A DNA stretch of 64,000 nucleotides from NCBI GenBank assembly GCA_900312665.1, contig ONZQ02000001.1:1492283-1556282 (forward strand), written 5' to 3'. Made by a program: the position numbers and the translations under genes. The notes under the pieces were generated by a model that saw only the letters and a program-made list of their open reading frames with translations, was not told the DNA's origin and searched no databases. This DNA is from Cephalotrichum gorgonifer (taxonomy: Eukaryota > Ascomycota > Sordariomycetes > Microascales > Microascaceae). Of this stretch, positions 50,238 to 60,241 are shown one piece after another. Positions within the stretch are counted from its first letter, which is position 1. Every line of letters begins with the position of its first letter.

Positions 50238-51910
50238 CCACTCCACACACACCCAAAACAAAACAGAAACCGAACCAGAGCCCAATCACACCGACGTCCA
50301 CGCCCACACCCACACACCTCTTCACGGGAAGCTTCGCTTTCGTCAACACCCTATGCGGCCCCCTCTGTCACCTCCATCGCCCTTTTTTAGTCCTCATCGG
50401 CCTTTGCTACGTCACAACTTTATCCGTTCCGGTTTTGTTGGCAATCTAATCCACATCGTTACCCATTAAACTTAACCTGTAAACTATCCAACCTTACGAG
50501 TAGGCGCCCGTACGTCGGCATGGGAACTCTGTATACAATCGTATACAAACTACAGGCATGTAATACATGCACAAGTAACTATCCCATGTTCCTATCGGGC
50601 ACGGGCGTTTGCGGCTGTGGCGTCGCAAGTAATACTAATATAAAAAAGGTCACCATACCCGGTTCCAGACCCTTCCTTATCTTCCTATCTATCTATCTCC
50701 CTTCTGCGCCCCTTGTCCTCCCGAGATTCCTACACTGTGGTAAAGATAGATAGATGTTCGGTAGCGAGCGGAGGACGTGCGCGATAGTAATCTCGATCCG
50801 CTGCAGCATCGGACCCTTGGTGTCAGTCGGAGTTCGCCTTTTCCCCCTCCGTCCCTATCTCTTATCATCACCACCTTGCGCCTTTGATGTAAGACTTCCG
50901 TCCGTAGCCGCGCATATCCATATTCATACCATAGAGAGTGACGAGTGCGCCCCCACGCAGATGGTTCCTATATTCCGGGATCGCTTAGTTGACATCCTTT
51001 GGCATTTCACTATCTCCACGGGGGTAATATCAGCACATGAGACCCCCGGCAAGACAACAGGACAGCAGAAAAGCATGATAGCAGCGCAGGGGAAAACTAT
51101 ACCAGCGAGATAGAAAGGCGGGAAAGACACCAAAACATGGAGGTAGCGAGACAGCATGATGCCAAGAGAGAGGTAGGATACTCGGCCAAGATTTCCGAGA
51201 CGATGGGGAATCTTCTCACCACGAGACATTCGCCAAAGCCCATCGACCACCGAAACAACAACACGCCCCAGATTCACCCCGGATTCACCCCAACTCACCT
51301 GGTTCAATCTGGTATATATTTGTAATCTACGAGTATAGTAGACGTAGATACAGGCAGATAGTAGATATAGCTCCAGGAGTCTACAGAAAAGACGCGGCCA
51401 TGGCCACCTCCCTCCTCCTCATGTGCTACCCCGATCCCCCCTGACTTCCGCCGAGCCGAAAAAAAGGTGCGTCGCCTCGTCCCAAATCCGCCTATTGTCT
51501 GTTCATTCCCCAGCGCGGAAAGTTCCTCGTTCCTCGTTTGCCAGCCGGCTGGACATTCCGGATGCGGTAGGGTTAATCGCTGTCATCTGGAACACCCTCC
51601 CATTCCTTGAGTATTCTAGCACGAGACTGCGTTTCTCATGAGGAAAAGGAGGGGCGGAAGAGGAGGGGTGGGGAAGGAGGAAAAAGGGGGGGGGGTGGTA
51701 TACAGCGGAGAGAAATGGAAGACTTCTTTATTGAGCTGTCTCACGTGCTTCACACATCATCATCAAGACCTCGGTCACGAAAGACCTGAGAATAAAGGTG
51801 TGAGAGAGAAGGAGGTCTGAGGGGGCATTCACCGTCCGAGACCGGTTTCTCTGTCCCACGCATACTCTGCGCGAGCAGCAGGGAAATGACATGCGGGATA
51901 ATTGACGCCC

Positions 51911-51924
51911 GGGGGGGGGGGGGG
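51911..51924. repeat. G14 homopolymer
   Basis: Fourteen consecutive G residues. Confidence 0.97.
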
Positions 51925-52632
51925 TAGACGGGAAGGGGGCATCAGATACTAGATACCAGGATATCAGAATCGGCCTCCAAACACCTTAAACTTTCCTCGC
52001 GAAACATGTGGAAGAAAACGTTTGTTTCCCTAGTAGTGCTCTCTAACTTTTAAACTGGACCGTCCGTCGGTTGTTGCTTGGAGTTACCGTGACCATTGAG
52101 GATGAAAACCTGACGCCTGGAGAGACCTGCTCTCCTCCCGTGGCTAGAGAGAGTTCTTATCTCTCGCTACCTTATTAGACAATGGAGAAGAATGTAGATA
52201 GACATGCACAGTTCACCATCGATCGGAGGAGGGTTTTTTTCTTTTTGGGGGGGGGAGGGAGGCTATGATGAGGTCTGATTCTATTTTGAGCAACAGGGCG
52301 CCTTTTGCCTTCCCTTAGCCCCTAGGCTACGCGTACTCCCTCGACCCCTGGGCTAGCCAGTGTGAGGAAAAGAAGGTTTAGGAGGCGCGTTCTCTCGCCT
52401 TGGTACAACTGATACCAGCGGCAGTCTCGCACTACCGAGGGTGCAAACGGAGCTCTCTTGGATAACGGCACGGGATGGCGCCACCCCGGAGTCTAATCCT
52501 GTGGCCCGCTCAGTCCAGAGCGCGGAGGCGGACGTAAGCCTTCGATAACGGACATCATCTTGGGGTATACCGCCTCGGGAGGCTGTCGACTGATTCCCCG
52601 GAGCCAGGCCAGGCCAGGCCATGCCGGCCCCT

Positions 52633-54439
52633 TCAGCCCCTCGGCGCAAATGCCACCTCGGGCGGCACCCTGAAGCTCGCGCAGAACATTCGCTTATTCG
52701 GCGCGACGTCCCTCACGTCGTAGATGTCCACCTCCCCCGCGTCTAGGTTCTCCCCCACCGGCAGCCGCACGCCGATCTGCTCGTAGATCCTCTCCACGAT
52801 GTCCGACCGCGCGCCCTCATCCGACGCCTTCTGCGCGAAGCAGTGTACGTGCACTACGGGGAGCTTCGTCGCCGTGTGCGGCGCGAAGAGCGCCTCCCTA
52901 CCCGCGTACACGCCGCGGAAGCGGTGGAGGAACGTGGTGGCCGACCCGGGGAGGTTCATGACGAAGTGGGAGATAGTGGGCGGGACCGGCACGCGGACGG
53001 GCTCCGGCGCCGGCGTCGGGTTGCTCCGGGAGAACTTGTGCCGGGGCCGCACGAGGGCGTGGGACCCCGCCTCCGAGGCCTCGCGGACGAGGTCAGCTGC
53101 CTTGTGGATGAAGGTTAGGCCGTCCTCGTTGAAGGGGCGGACGAATTGGTCGACCTGATTTGGTTCTGTGTTAGCTGTTTGCTGGAGCGGGATTTCACTG
53201 ATCTGTCTTCTGGTTGTTGTACAAGAGGAAGACGAGGTAAAAAGGGGGAGGGAGGCTCGCTGGTCTATCTCCTGGGCCGGTTGTTGCACAAGGAGGGAGC
53301 GGGGCTCAAAAAGGGGAGGCACATGCCTTGTTTCGCTTAATAGATTCCTGTAGATACTTGTAGCTCTCGGGATTCATGTCGTTCGCGTAGACGAAGACAC
53401 CCTTCCTCCCCGCGGGGACGGCGAAGGGTCCGATGCCGGCCATTAGGTCACACACCACCTCGCCGGGCTGGAACTTACGCACGAGGCGCGTGTGCTCGGG
53501 TTCGAGCTTGGAGTTCCAGTAGACCTTTGCGTAGTCGAACTTGAAGATGCAGTCGTTCTCCTTGACCTCGACGTTTAGGTCGTCCGGGCCGGCGAGGACC
53601 TCGTAGCTGAAGGTCCGGTACGCGGACTCCGTACCAACGTTGTCGATCTTGTTGATGACGGTCCTGAAACGGGGGGACTTGTCGATGATGAGGTCCGCGA
53701 TGACCTTCTTGTAGGGGAGGAACTGGTCTCTCAGGTTGAGGTGGACTGCGGCGGGGTGTGAGAGGCTGGGGTTTGGTGACGGTGCAGCTAGCGAGAGGAT
53801 GTGAGGACTTACCAACATCGCCGACTGTGTTGAAACCGGATGGAACCTCGCCCTGCAGCTCCTCGGGGAGAATAGACTCCATGATCTCGTCTGCTTCACG
53901 TCAGGGGCTGGGCTCGAGGAGCTGATGGGATGTAGATACTGCAGCTTACGGTATGTCCATTTATCATATCCGAGTGTCAAGTCGTAGGGTATTATCTCCA
54001 ATTCGTCCGCCTTTGTTCCCTCCTCGAGAGTTGGTCCCCACGTAGAAGTGGCTGTCCATGAGAGAGAGTAAAAGTCAGAACACCGGTGGCACACACACCA
54101 TGACTCCTCCTACCATGCCCCGCCAATCATCGCCGCAACACACGGAGTCTGAGCCAAGTCAGAGAGAGACGGGCACTTTTACCTACAGTCGAATTTCACA
54201 TCAGGGGTAAGAAGAAGACACTTCCTCCCCTTTCCAGCGGCGCTCTCGTCAGGGTGCGCACGCAGCGGGTCGACATTGATGCGGTCGAATACCCTCTTCT
54301 CCTTGATGAGCTGCGTCCTGTACTTGGAGATATTACGATTATCCTTGATGGACGCCGCCGCGAGCTGGAACGTCTTGGAGAAGAGGCTCCGGTCCAGAGT
54401 CGTCATGGCCCGGGCCAGTGGTGCCCGAAGTTGGATCAT
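52633..54439 (-). CDS. TRM5: tRNA (guanine-37-N1)-methyltransferase Trm5
   Basis: Trm5 methylates G37 next to the anticodon, preventing frameshifting, in cytosol and mitochondria. Five exons: 54439-54187, 54051-53950, 53890-53813, 53745-53327 and 53154-52633. They give 457 residues. Conserved pieces in order: LDRSLFSKT; PYDLTLGYDKWTYHEIMESILPEE (restored by splicing); VHLNLRDQFLPYKK; FKFDYAKVYWNS; the SAM-binding loop DLMAGIGPFAVPAG; ANDMNPESYKYL; VRPFNEDG; and the substrate motif MNLPGSA. Intron 4 begins GCATGT, a GC-AG intron: only AAG|GC gives the conserved IKRNK-VDQFVRPF join. The first intron donor is best read as GTAGGT to keep phase. The N-terminus before M12 (MIQLRAPLARA) is basic and could direct mitochondrial import, with M12 as a cytosolic start. 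A CTAAC…CTAG acceptor just upstream (about 54455) hints at an intron in the leader. Confidence 0.92.
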
Positions 54440-55086
54440 GGCGCCGTTGGCATCCTAGCGATAGTGAGAGGTGTTAGGACGGGGTGACCTTTGCAGCCGC
54501 AGCCGAGAGGATGGGATTTGAGGTTTCGGGGCGGGTTGGATTGACATGGTTACCTCCATAATGAGCAGGGATGAGCAGAGATGATCAGGGACGAGCAGGG
54601 ATAAGCAAATAGTGCAGGGGGGTGAGTGGATGTTGGGTTGTGATGGGATGGAGGGGTCGTTGGATGTAAGGCTGCTGGAAATTTTAGGGGTGGTCGTGAG
54701 TTTTGGGCGAATCACAGGCAGCTGCATGCTGCTAGCAGTAAGGCTGCAGTGAGCGAGTAAAAATATTCAGTACTCTACAGGTACTTACTTCAATGTACTT
54801 GCCGAGATGCCCATATCTACACTCACATTCACGTTCACGCCAAACTTCACATTCGCAATGATTTTCATGGACAGTATCATATCGGCATTGGTCACCCATT
54901 TCCATTAAACTTATTGAATAAAGCAACCGGCCCCATATGCCGAGGTGGTGGCGCATAATACACCCGGAACATCAACCTAAACGAACAGCCCATTAATATT
55001 CTAGCATCCAAATACTGCACAACACATTTTCCAAAATTCTATTACCACATCCCTCTCGTCTACCCTTCTCCTCACCTTCACATCCA
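54440..55086. other. Intergenic region between TRM5 and NUS1
   Basis: Promoter region of TRM5 (minus strand) and 3' flank of NUS1. It holds a decamer repeat (54561-54610), and no gene is seen. Confidence 0.6.
54561..54610. repeat. Five imperfect decamers (ATGAGCAGGG type)
   Basis: Five consecutive 10-bp units (54561, 54571, 54581, 54591, 54601) share the pattern AYRAKCARRG. They lie about 120-170 bp upstream of the TRM5 start. Confidence 0.85.
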
Positions 55087-56250
55087 CTACTTCCCGCGGC
55101 GCATCTGGGCCTTGGAAAAGTTCCTCAGTCCCCGGATGAAGACCTGGTACTCGACGCCCCGACCGTCCTGGAGGTGGAAGATCTCCGTCAGGCGGATCTG
55201 CCACGGGGGATAGCCCGACAACGACACGTACGGCCCGAAGAGGATGAGAAGCTCCGGCTCCGACATTATCCCCTCGCTCAGCTCGGCGTCGACCAGGTCC
55301 ATCTGGATATCCGAAGGGTTCAGCTTGCCCCTCTGCGACATCTCCGCCAGCGTCTTGGTGAGGTCGACCATGGACTCCCTTCCGTCCTTGTATGATATGA
55401 AGATTACCTTGAGCTCCTTGAAGTCCGCCCCCCGGAACCCGTCGGTCGGAAGGGATTCTATGGGCTCTGCGTGGGGCGCCGTGACGACTAGGCCGGGGCG
55501 ATCCTCGCCGTAGTAGGCGGCGAACCGTTGGAGGATGCTCTGGTGTATCTGCGGCAAGTACCTCTTTAGAACACCTGTAGGAACCACATGTTAGCCCCCC
55601 CTTTTCCCTCGTTGGAACAAAAAGAACGGCACCGCCGGTGCCACTTACCGGACCGCTCGTAGATGGAGAGCATTGGTATCCCCGCGCACGCTGACCACAC
55701 CGCCACGTCCGCCGCCTCGCCAACCAGCCTCTCCAGCTCACTCGCCCTGCCGTCCTCCTCCATAGTCAGCACCACGCTCAGGTGCTTCGGTTTCCTCCCG
55801 AGGTTTTTGACGTCATTCTCGATGAGCTCGGGGGTTCGGTGGTGGTAGTAGACGACCGACCGCACGCTATAGGAGACCGCGTGCCACGTCTTGCGTAGCT
55901 TGATGTATAGGGAGAATATCGAGTGCATGATCGTGTAGATGAGGAGGTGGAGCTGGCTCTTGAGGAACTTTCGAAGTCCGAGGCGGGACTTTCGCTGGGT
56001 TGACGGCTGCTCCCGCTGTTTCGGCGCCTTCACCTCCTCTTGCGGAGGGGGTGGAACATATTTCTAAACGCGGTAAAAGACTGGTTAGGCGATGAGGAAG
56101 ACTAGACCCGGGAACACCGAGATCCGGAGGAAACACGTGGAGGGACAAGCCTACCCCGATAAGTCTGCGCTTCTCTTGGTCGTCTAATAAGTGGTGGTCG
56201 TTCTCTTCGTCGGCCCGGTAGGCCTTGCGGTCTCGTACGGTGAGCGACAT
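55087..56250 (-). CDS. NUS1: Dehydrodolichyl diphosphate synthase subunit Nus1
   Basis: Nus1 (human NgBR) is the non-catalytic partner of the cis-prenyltransferase Rer2 in the ER membrane; together they make the dolichol backbone for N-glycosylation. Three exons, 56250-56155, 56063-55649 and 55574-55087, give 332 residues. Introns are GTAGGC…GTTTAG and GTAAGT…CCTACAG, and phases agree (RRLIG-KYVPPPP, YERSG-VLKRY). The basic N-terminus precedes a membrane segment at about 68-87 (LHLLIYTIMHSIFSLYI). A cis-prenyltransferase-like fold follows: KNLGRKPKHLSVVL, SACAGIPMLSIYERSG, and GYPPWQIRLTEIFHL near the end. The DGNRR catalytic signature of active cis-prenyltransferases is absent, as expected for this subunit. 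The start is the ATG at 56250; a GTG-initiated extension of two codons is not credible. Confidence 0.92.
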
Positions 56251-57248
56251 GGCCACAGGTTTGGCTTAGTGATTTCAGATGTGGGAAGTGATCGGTCGGT
56301 AAGAGTGAAGCTGGTTCGGCGGCGTGTTTGCTCGGAAGGCTTCGTCATCTATCGTGGGACCTATGCTCACGAACGAAACTAGTCTTTGAAAGACTACGAG
56401 AGTATGGAATAGTAGAAGTGCGCAGGAAAGTTGGTCTTGAGAGGAGGTACACGTGGAAGACTTCTCGGGAGCTGCGTAATATCGGTGGCGCAGAAGCAGC
56501 TACGAGCACTTCGTAAGGTGCGCTGATGAGCACCACGAACCCAACCGGTCAAGCTCGTACGCGTAAGAGTCTTGGAGGACAGCGATGTCTCTCTCTCCCA
56601 TAAAAATATCCACGTGACTGGCCGACAGATGTCCCCTGACGATGCAAACTTGCAAGCCTCATCACTCTTAACATGGCTCCGTGAAAGTGAAATTAGAGAA
56701 GCACTTGAATCTCAAATTTGATATTTTTTTCTATAATACCAATACCTGCTACGATCATTTGGAAACCTGAATTGACCTTGCATTGCCTGGTGTGGATAAA
56801 CGTCATAGCAATGAAACCGCCACGTTGATCTAGCGAAGTGTGGCTCGCCTCTGTGCCTGTATTACTCAGCCTCTACGATACTGGGGCACTGGCTAGCAAA
56901 CGAAGCTCGAAGTACAACGGTACCTTGAGACCAGTGGCTACAGTGGGCACAGTGCAGTACCTATACATGGCACTCTGGGTATGTCGTCCCCTCCACACGG
57001 ATAGGTTATTACTTGTCCTTGCTATAGATCTCCCCACCACCCGCCAGCGCCAAGGACCCTGTGTGGCTTCGCAACAACCTACGAGGACGTAATGCGCCTT
57101 CGCGACTGCCGATGTGACAGTCTTCTAGCGACCGCCAGCTTCACAACTCCACCACACACACCTGCACAACCGACTCTCCCGCCTCGAAGCTCCCGTTTCG
57201 CGCCGAACAGTGATGTCACGCCCGCCGATTTGAACACCAACAGACCCA
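56251..57248. other. Divergent promoter region NUS1/SEC10
   Basis: 1.0 kb between two divergent starts. A/T-rich stretch near 56715-56750. No gene recognised. Confidence 0.6.
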
Positions 57249-59873
57249 ATGGAACGGGCAGGGTCTAGCGCCAGGACCCTCTTCCCGAGGGGGCCAAGCT
57301 TCACCCTGGAGGACTTCTCAAGCACCGACTTCACGGTTCGAGACTTCATCGACAACCTTGCCGAAACCGCCGTGCCCGCCAATCGGAAATCCGGCCCTTC
57401 TCAGAACCAGTTTGACCCGAAACCCCTGATCCGAACCTTTGAAAGTACGACGAAACTGAACGAGAATCGATCCCGGGGTGTCAACCGACGGCTAGCTAAC
57501 TAACTATCTCGGGGCTTAGATGCTTTATCCCAGCTCGGCGAACTCGCGGGCGACCTCCAGGAGAAGGAGTCCGAGCTCCTCTCCCAGGCCCGCCGCGCCG
57601 ACATCACCCACAACCAGACGCTCGACACGCTGGGCCGAAAGCTCGATCAGTCCATCGACGCCTTCGAAACCCTCAACATCTCCCTAAATAGCGGCGCCGA
57701 GAACGCGAGCAAGGACGCCGCCGATGGAAACGCCGCGGTGCAGATCGGCGAGAGGCTCGAGGACCTAGACCGGAAGCGGAGACGCGCGCTGGATGCGAGC
57801 TTCCTCATCCGGTGCTGGACCGAAGTCAGCGAGACGGGCCAGCTGACGTCCTTGGAGGACATACAGAGGCAGCCGGGTCCCGAGAACAAGGTGCGCTGCG
57901 CCGTCATCGCGAGCCAGCTGATGCGCATAAGCCAGCGGCTGGACACGGCATCCTGGAGCCAGGCGAACGGGGCGCAGAAGCGCGGGAGCGGCGCTGCCAA
58001 CGGCGTGAACGGCGCTGGCGGCGGCGGCCGGGCGCATAACACGAGGGAGATACTCGAAAAGTTTAGCGAGACGCTGGAGCAGGACCTCCTCAAGCAGTTC
58101 AACGACAGCTACCGCCGGCAAAACTTCGACGACATGAGGGAATGCGCAAAGGTCCTTCACGACTTCAATGGCGGCTCGAGCGTGATTGCCACCTTCGTCA
58201 ACCAGCACCAGTTCTTCATCGACCGGGACCAGCTCGTCAGCGACGAGGTGACGGTTGATAACGAGGCGTGGGAGCTCATAGCAGACCCGGACTCCGAGTC
58301 ACCGGGCGTGGACCCGGGCCTGCAGTCGCTCGTCGACGAGGTTAAGCTCACGATGCAGGAGGAGTCCTTCATCATCAAGCGGGCCTTCCCGTACTACGAG
58401 ACCGTACTGATCAAATTCATACAACGAGTCTTCCAGCAGTCGATCCAGCAGCGCCTTGAGGCGGTTCTGGACAAGGCCGCGTCGATATCGTCGCTCGCCT
58501 TCCTCAGGACGCTCCACGCGTCCAGGGCGTACATTAACTCTCTAGTAGAGGATTTAAAGTCTCACGGGCTCACGGAGCACCCCGAGATATGCTCCGCCCA
58601 GATTTCTCAGACGCTCGACCAACAGCTCGAGGAGCTATTCATACCCTACCTCGTCGGGAACTCGTACATTGACCGCGAGAAGAAGAGCCTCGACGAGCTG
58701 AACAGCTCCCTGCTGTTCAAGTTCACCCTCTACCACGCCAAGCGGAAGAAGGCGCCGACCGGGTTCATGGCGTCCCTCGCGCAGCAGGGAACGCAGTTCC
58801 TGGCGTCCGCCAAGGACGCCTACATGGAGCGCCTCGATTCGTCCGACCTCACAGCCACGCAGAAGGTGATGATGCTGAGGATCGCCGGGCTCAAGGACAG
58901 CAACACGAAGACTGAGATCGAGGTGTCCGAGGAGGACGGTGTGCTGAGCGTCGCGAACGCCAAGAGGATGATCAAGTGGCTCGCCGAGGGCGTGAGGAGG
59001 GCGATCGAGCTCGGGTCCGCCAACGAGACGGCCAAGGACGTCAACATCCTGCTCGGGCTCGTGCTGGACAGCATGGGCCGGGTCTACCTCGAGACGGGCC
59101 TCGAGGCGGCCCTCGACCAGGCGACGTCCCAGGAGAACGTCAAGACCGAGCCCGACCTGACGTACCTCCCGTCGATCCGCCCCGCGGTGACCATCGCCAA
59201 CCTCATGGACCGCTTCATCACGACGGTGCTCGTGCGGCTCGCCGAGTCCAACACCACGGTGCGGCGGAACATGGAGGCGCAGAGGCGCATGGGCATGGAC
59301 TCGATAGAGCAGAAGACCAACGCGGTCATCAAGAGCACGGTGGCCGTCGTGACCAACTGGGTCGCCAAGTCGCTCAACTCGCAGCGCAAGACGGACTTCC
59401 GCCCCCGGGACGGCGAGCTGCTGGACTCCCTCCAGACGCCGACCTGCCTCCAGATCTGCACGTTCCTGTCGCGCGTGAGCACCCAGGCGGGTGCCGCCGT
59501 GGACGGCGACAACCTCGAGGCGCTGGAGAGCGAGGTGGCACTGTCGGTCCTCAAGCTCCTGTTCGACCACTTCAAGAAGTTCCAGGTGAACGCCACGGGC
59601 GGGCTGATGGTCACGCAGGACATCGCGAAGTACGTGGCCACGCTCAAGGGGTGGGGGCTCAGCAGGCAGGTCGAGGGCACGGTCGAGCTGCTGACGGAGA
59701 TCGGGTCGCTCTTCATCGTCGGGCCCGAGGCGCTGAGGGAGAAGTCGAGGACGCTGACGACGGGGCCGAGCGGCGCGGGGAGGAAGCTGTCCAAGGTGGA
59801 CTTCAGGGCCTTTGTGCAGCGGAGGGACGACCTGGCTTCTGTGGGGATCCAGAGCCTGCTGGCTAGTTTATGA
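57249..59873 (+). CDS. SEC10: Exocyst complex component Sec10
   Basis: Sec10 is one of eight exocyst subunits that tether secretory vesicles at the plasma membrane, mainly at hyphal tips and septa. Two exons, 57249-57444 and 57520-59873, give 849 residues, the family length. The intron is GTACGA…GGCTTAG with branch GCTAAC. Joining restores RTFENALSQLGELAG. The N-terminus (SFTLEDFSSTDFTVRDFIDNL) is the fungal Sec10 hallmark. It is followed by a long heptad-rich helical rod with DTLGRKLDQSIDAFETLN and DRKRRRALDASFLIRCW. The C-terminus (LSKVDFRAFVQRRDDLASVG) is also typical. It is highly G/C-biased at third positions. It converges on the DNA polymerase gene with 368 bp between stops. Secretion of chitin synthase, encoded elsewhere in the window, depends on this pathway in other fungi. 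Confidence 0.95.
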
Positions 59874-60241
59874 GTATGAGGGGGCGGTGGGACTGGAAAA
59901 GATGTGTCGGTCAGTCAGTGGCTGGCCTGTTTCGGGGGGTTATTTGTTTTGGCGGGGACGGCAGATGGGATGGGGATCACTGTTATATAGGATCGCTTAT
60001 ACAAAAAGATACCATTAGTTGGAGCAGCCGCAGGCGAGATGTAGATGTGTGAAGAAGTGTGTAAATTCCTAAGGGTATAATACCAACAAACGTGAAAACC
60101 AACCAGCATAAGCCCTATCCTGAATCCCAATGCAAAAAGGATAAAACCAGTCCCAGGGTCATGAATTCCAATGCGAGTCACTCATCATCATAACCAAGTC
60201 CCCCCTCCCTTTTTGGGTCCCAGTCCAAAACTCGTCAACCC
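59874..60241. other. Short convergent intergenic region SEC10/POL4
   Basis: 3' flanks only. Nothing else recognised. Confidence 0.7.

Larger units (their letters stand above)
44550..51335. repeat. Cluster of dispersed TACTCGTA/TACGAGTA motif (9 copies)
   Basis: Exact copies lie at 44550, 45744, 47175, 48018, 48562, 49165, 49388, 50495 and 51328. At 49374-49399 the motif sits in paired palindromes: CTCGTACGAG and AGCTAC-TC-GTAGCT. Confidence 0.8.
43794..52632. other. 8.8-kb gene desert
   Basis: No conserved gene on either strand. Frames are at most about 160 codons and lack domains or codon bias. It holds nine exact TACTCGTA motifs (44550-51335), (GA)10 at 44436-44455, a GT run near 44889-44904, A15 near 45508-45522, ATCCTG repeats, AAACC/ACACC repeats and G14 at 51911-51924. 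I saw no transposase or reverse transcriptase remnant. Confidence 0.55.

Noticed and set aside
52440..52570. tRNA-like segment in the TRM5 3' flank
   Set aside because: I could not form a cloverleaf with both A- and B-box on either strand.
58635..59570. 311-codon minus-strand ORF opposite SEC10
   Set aside because: Antisense shadow of a GC3-rich gene; no domain.
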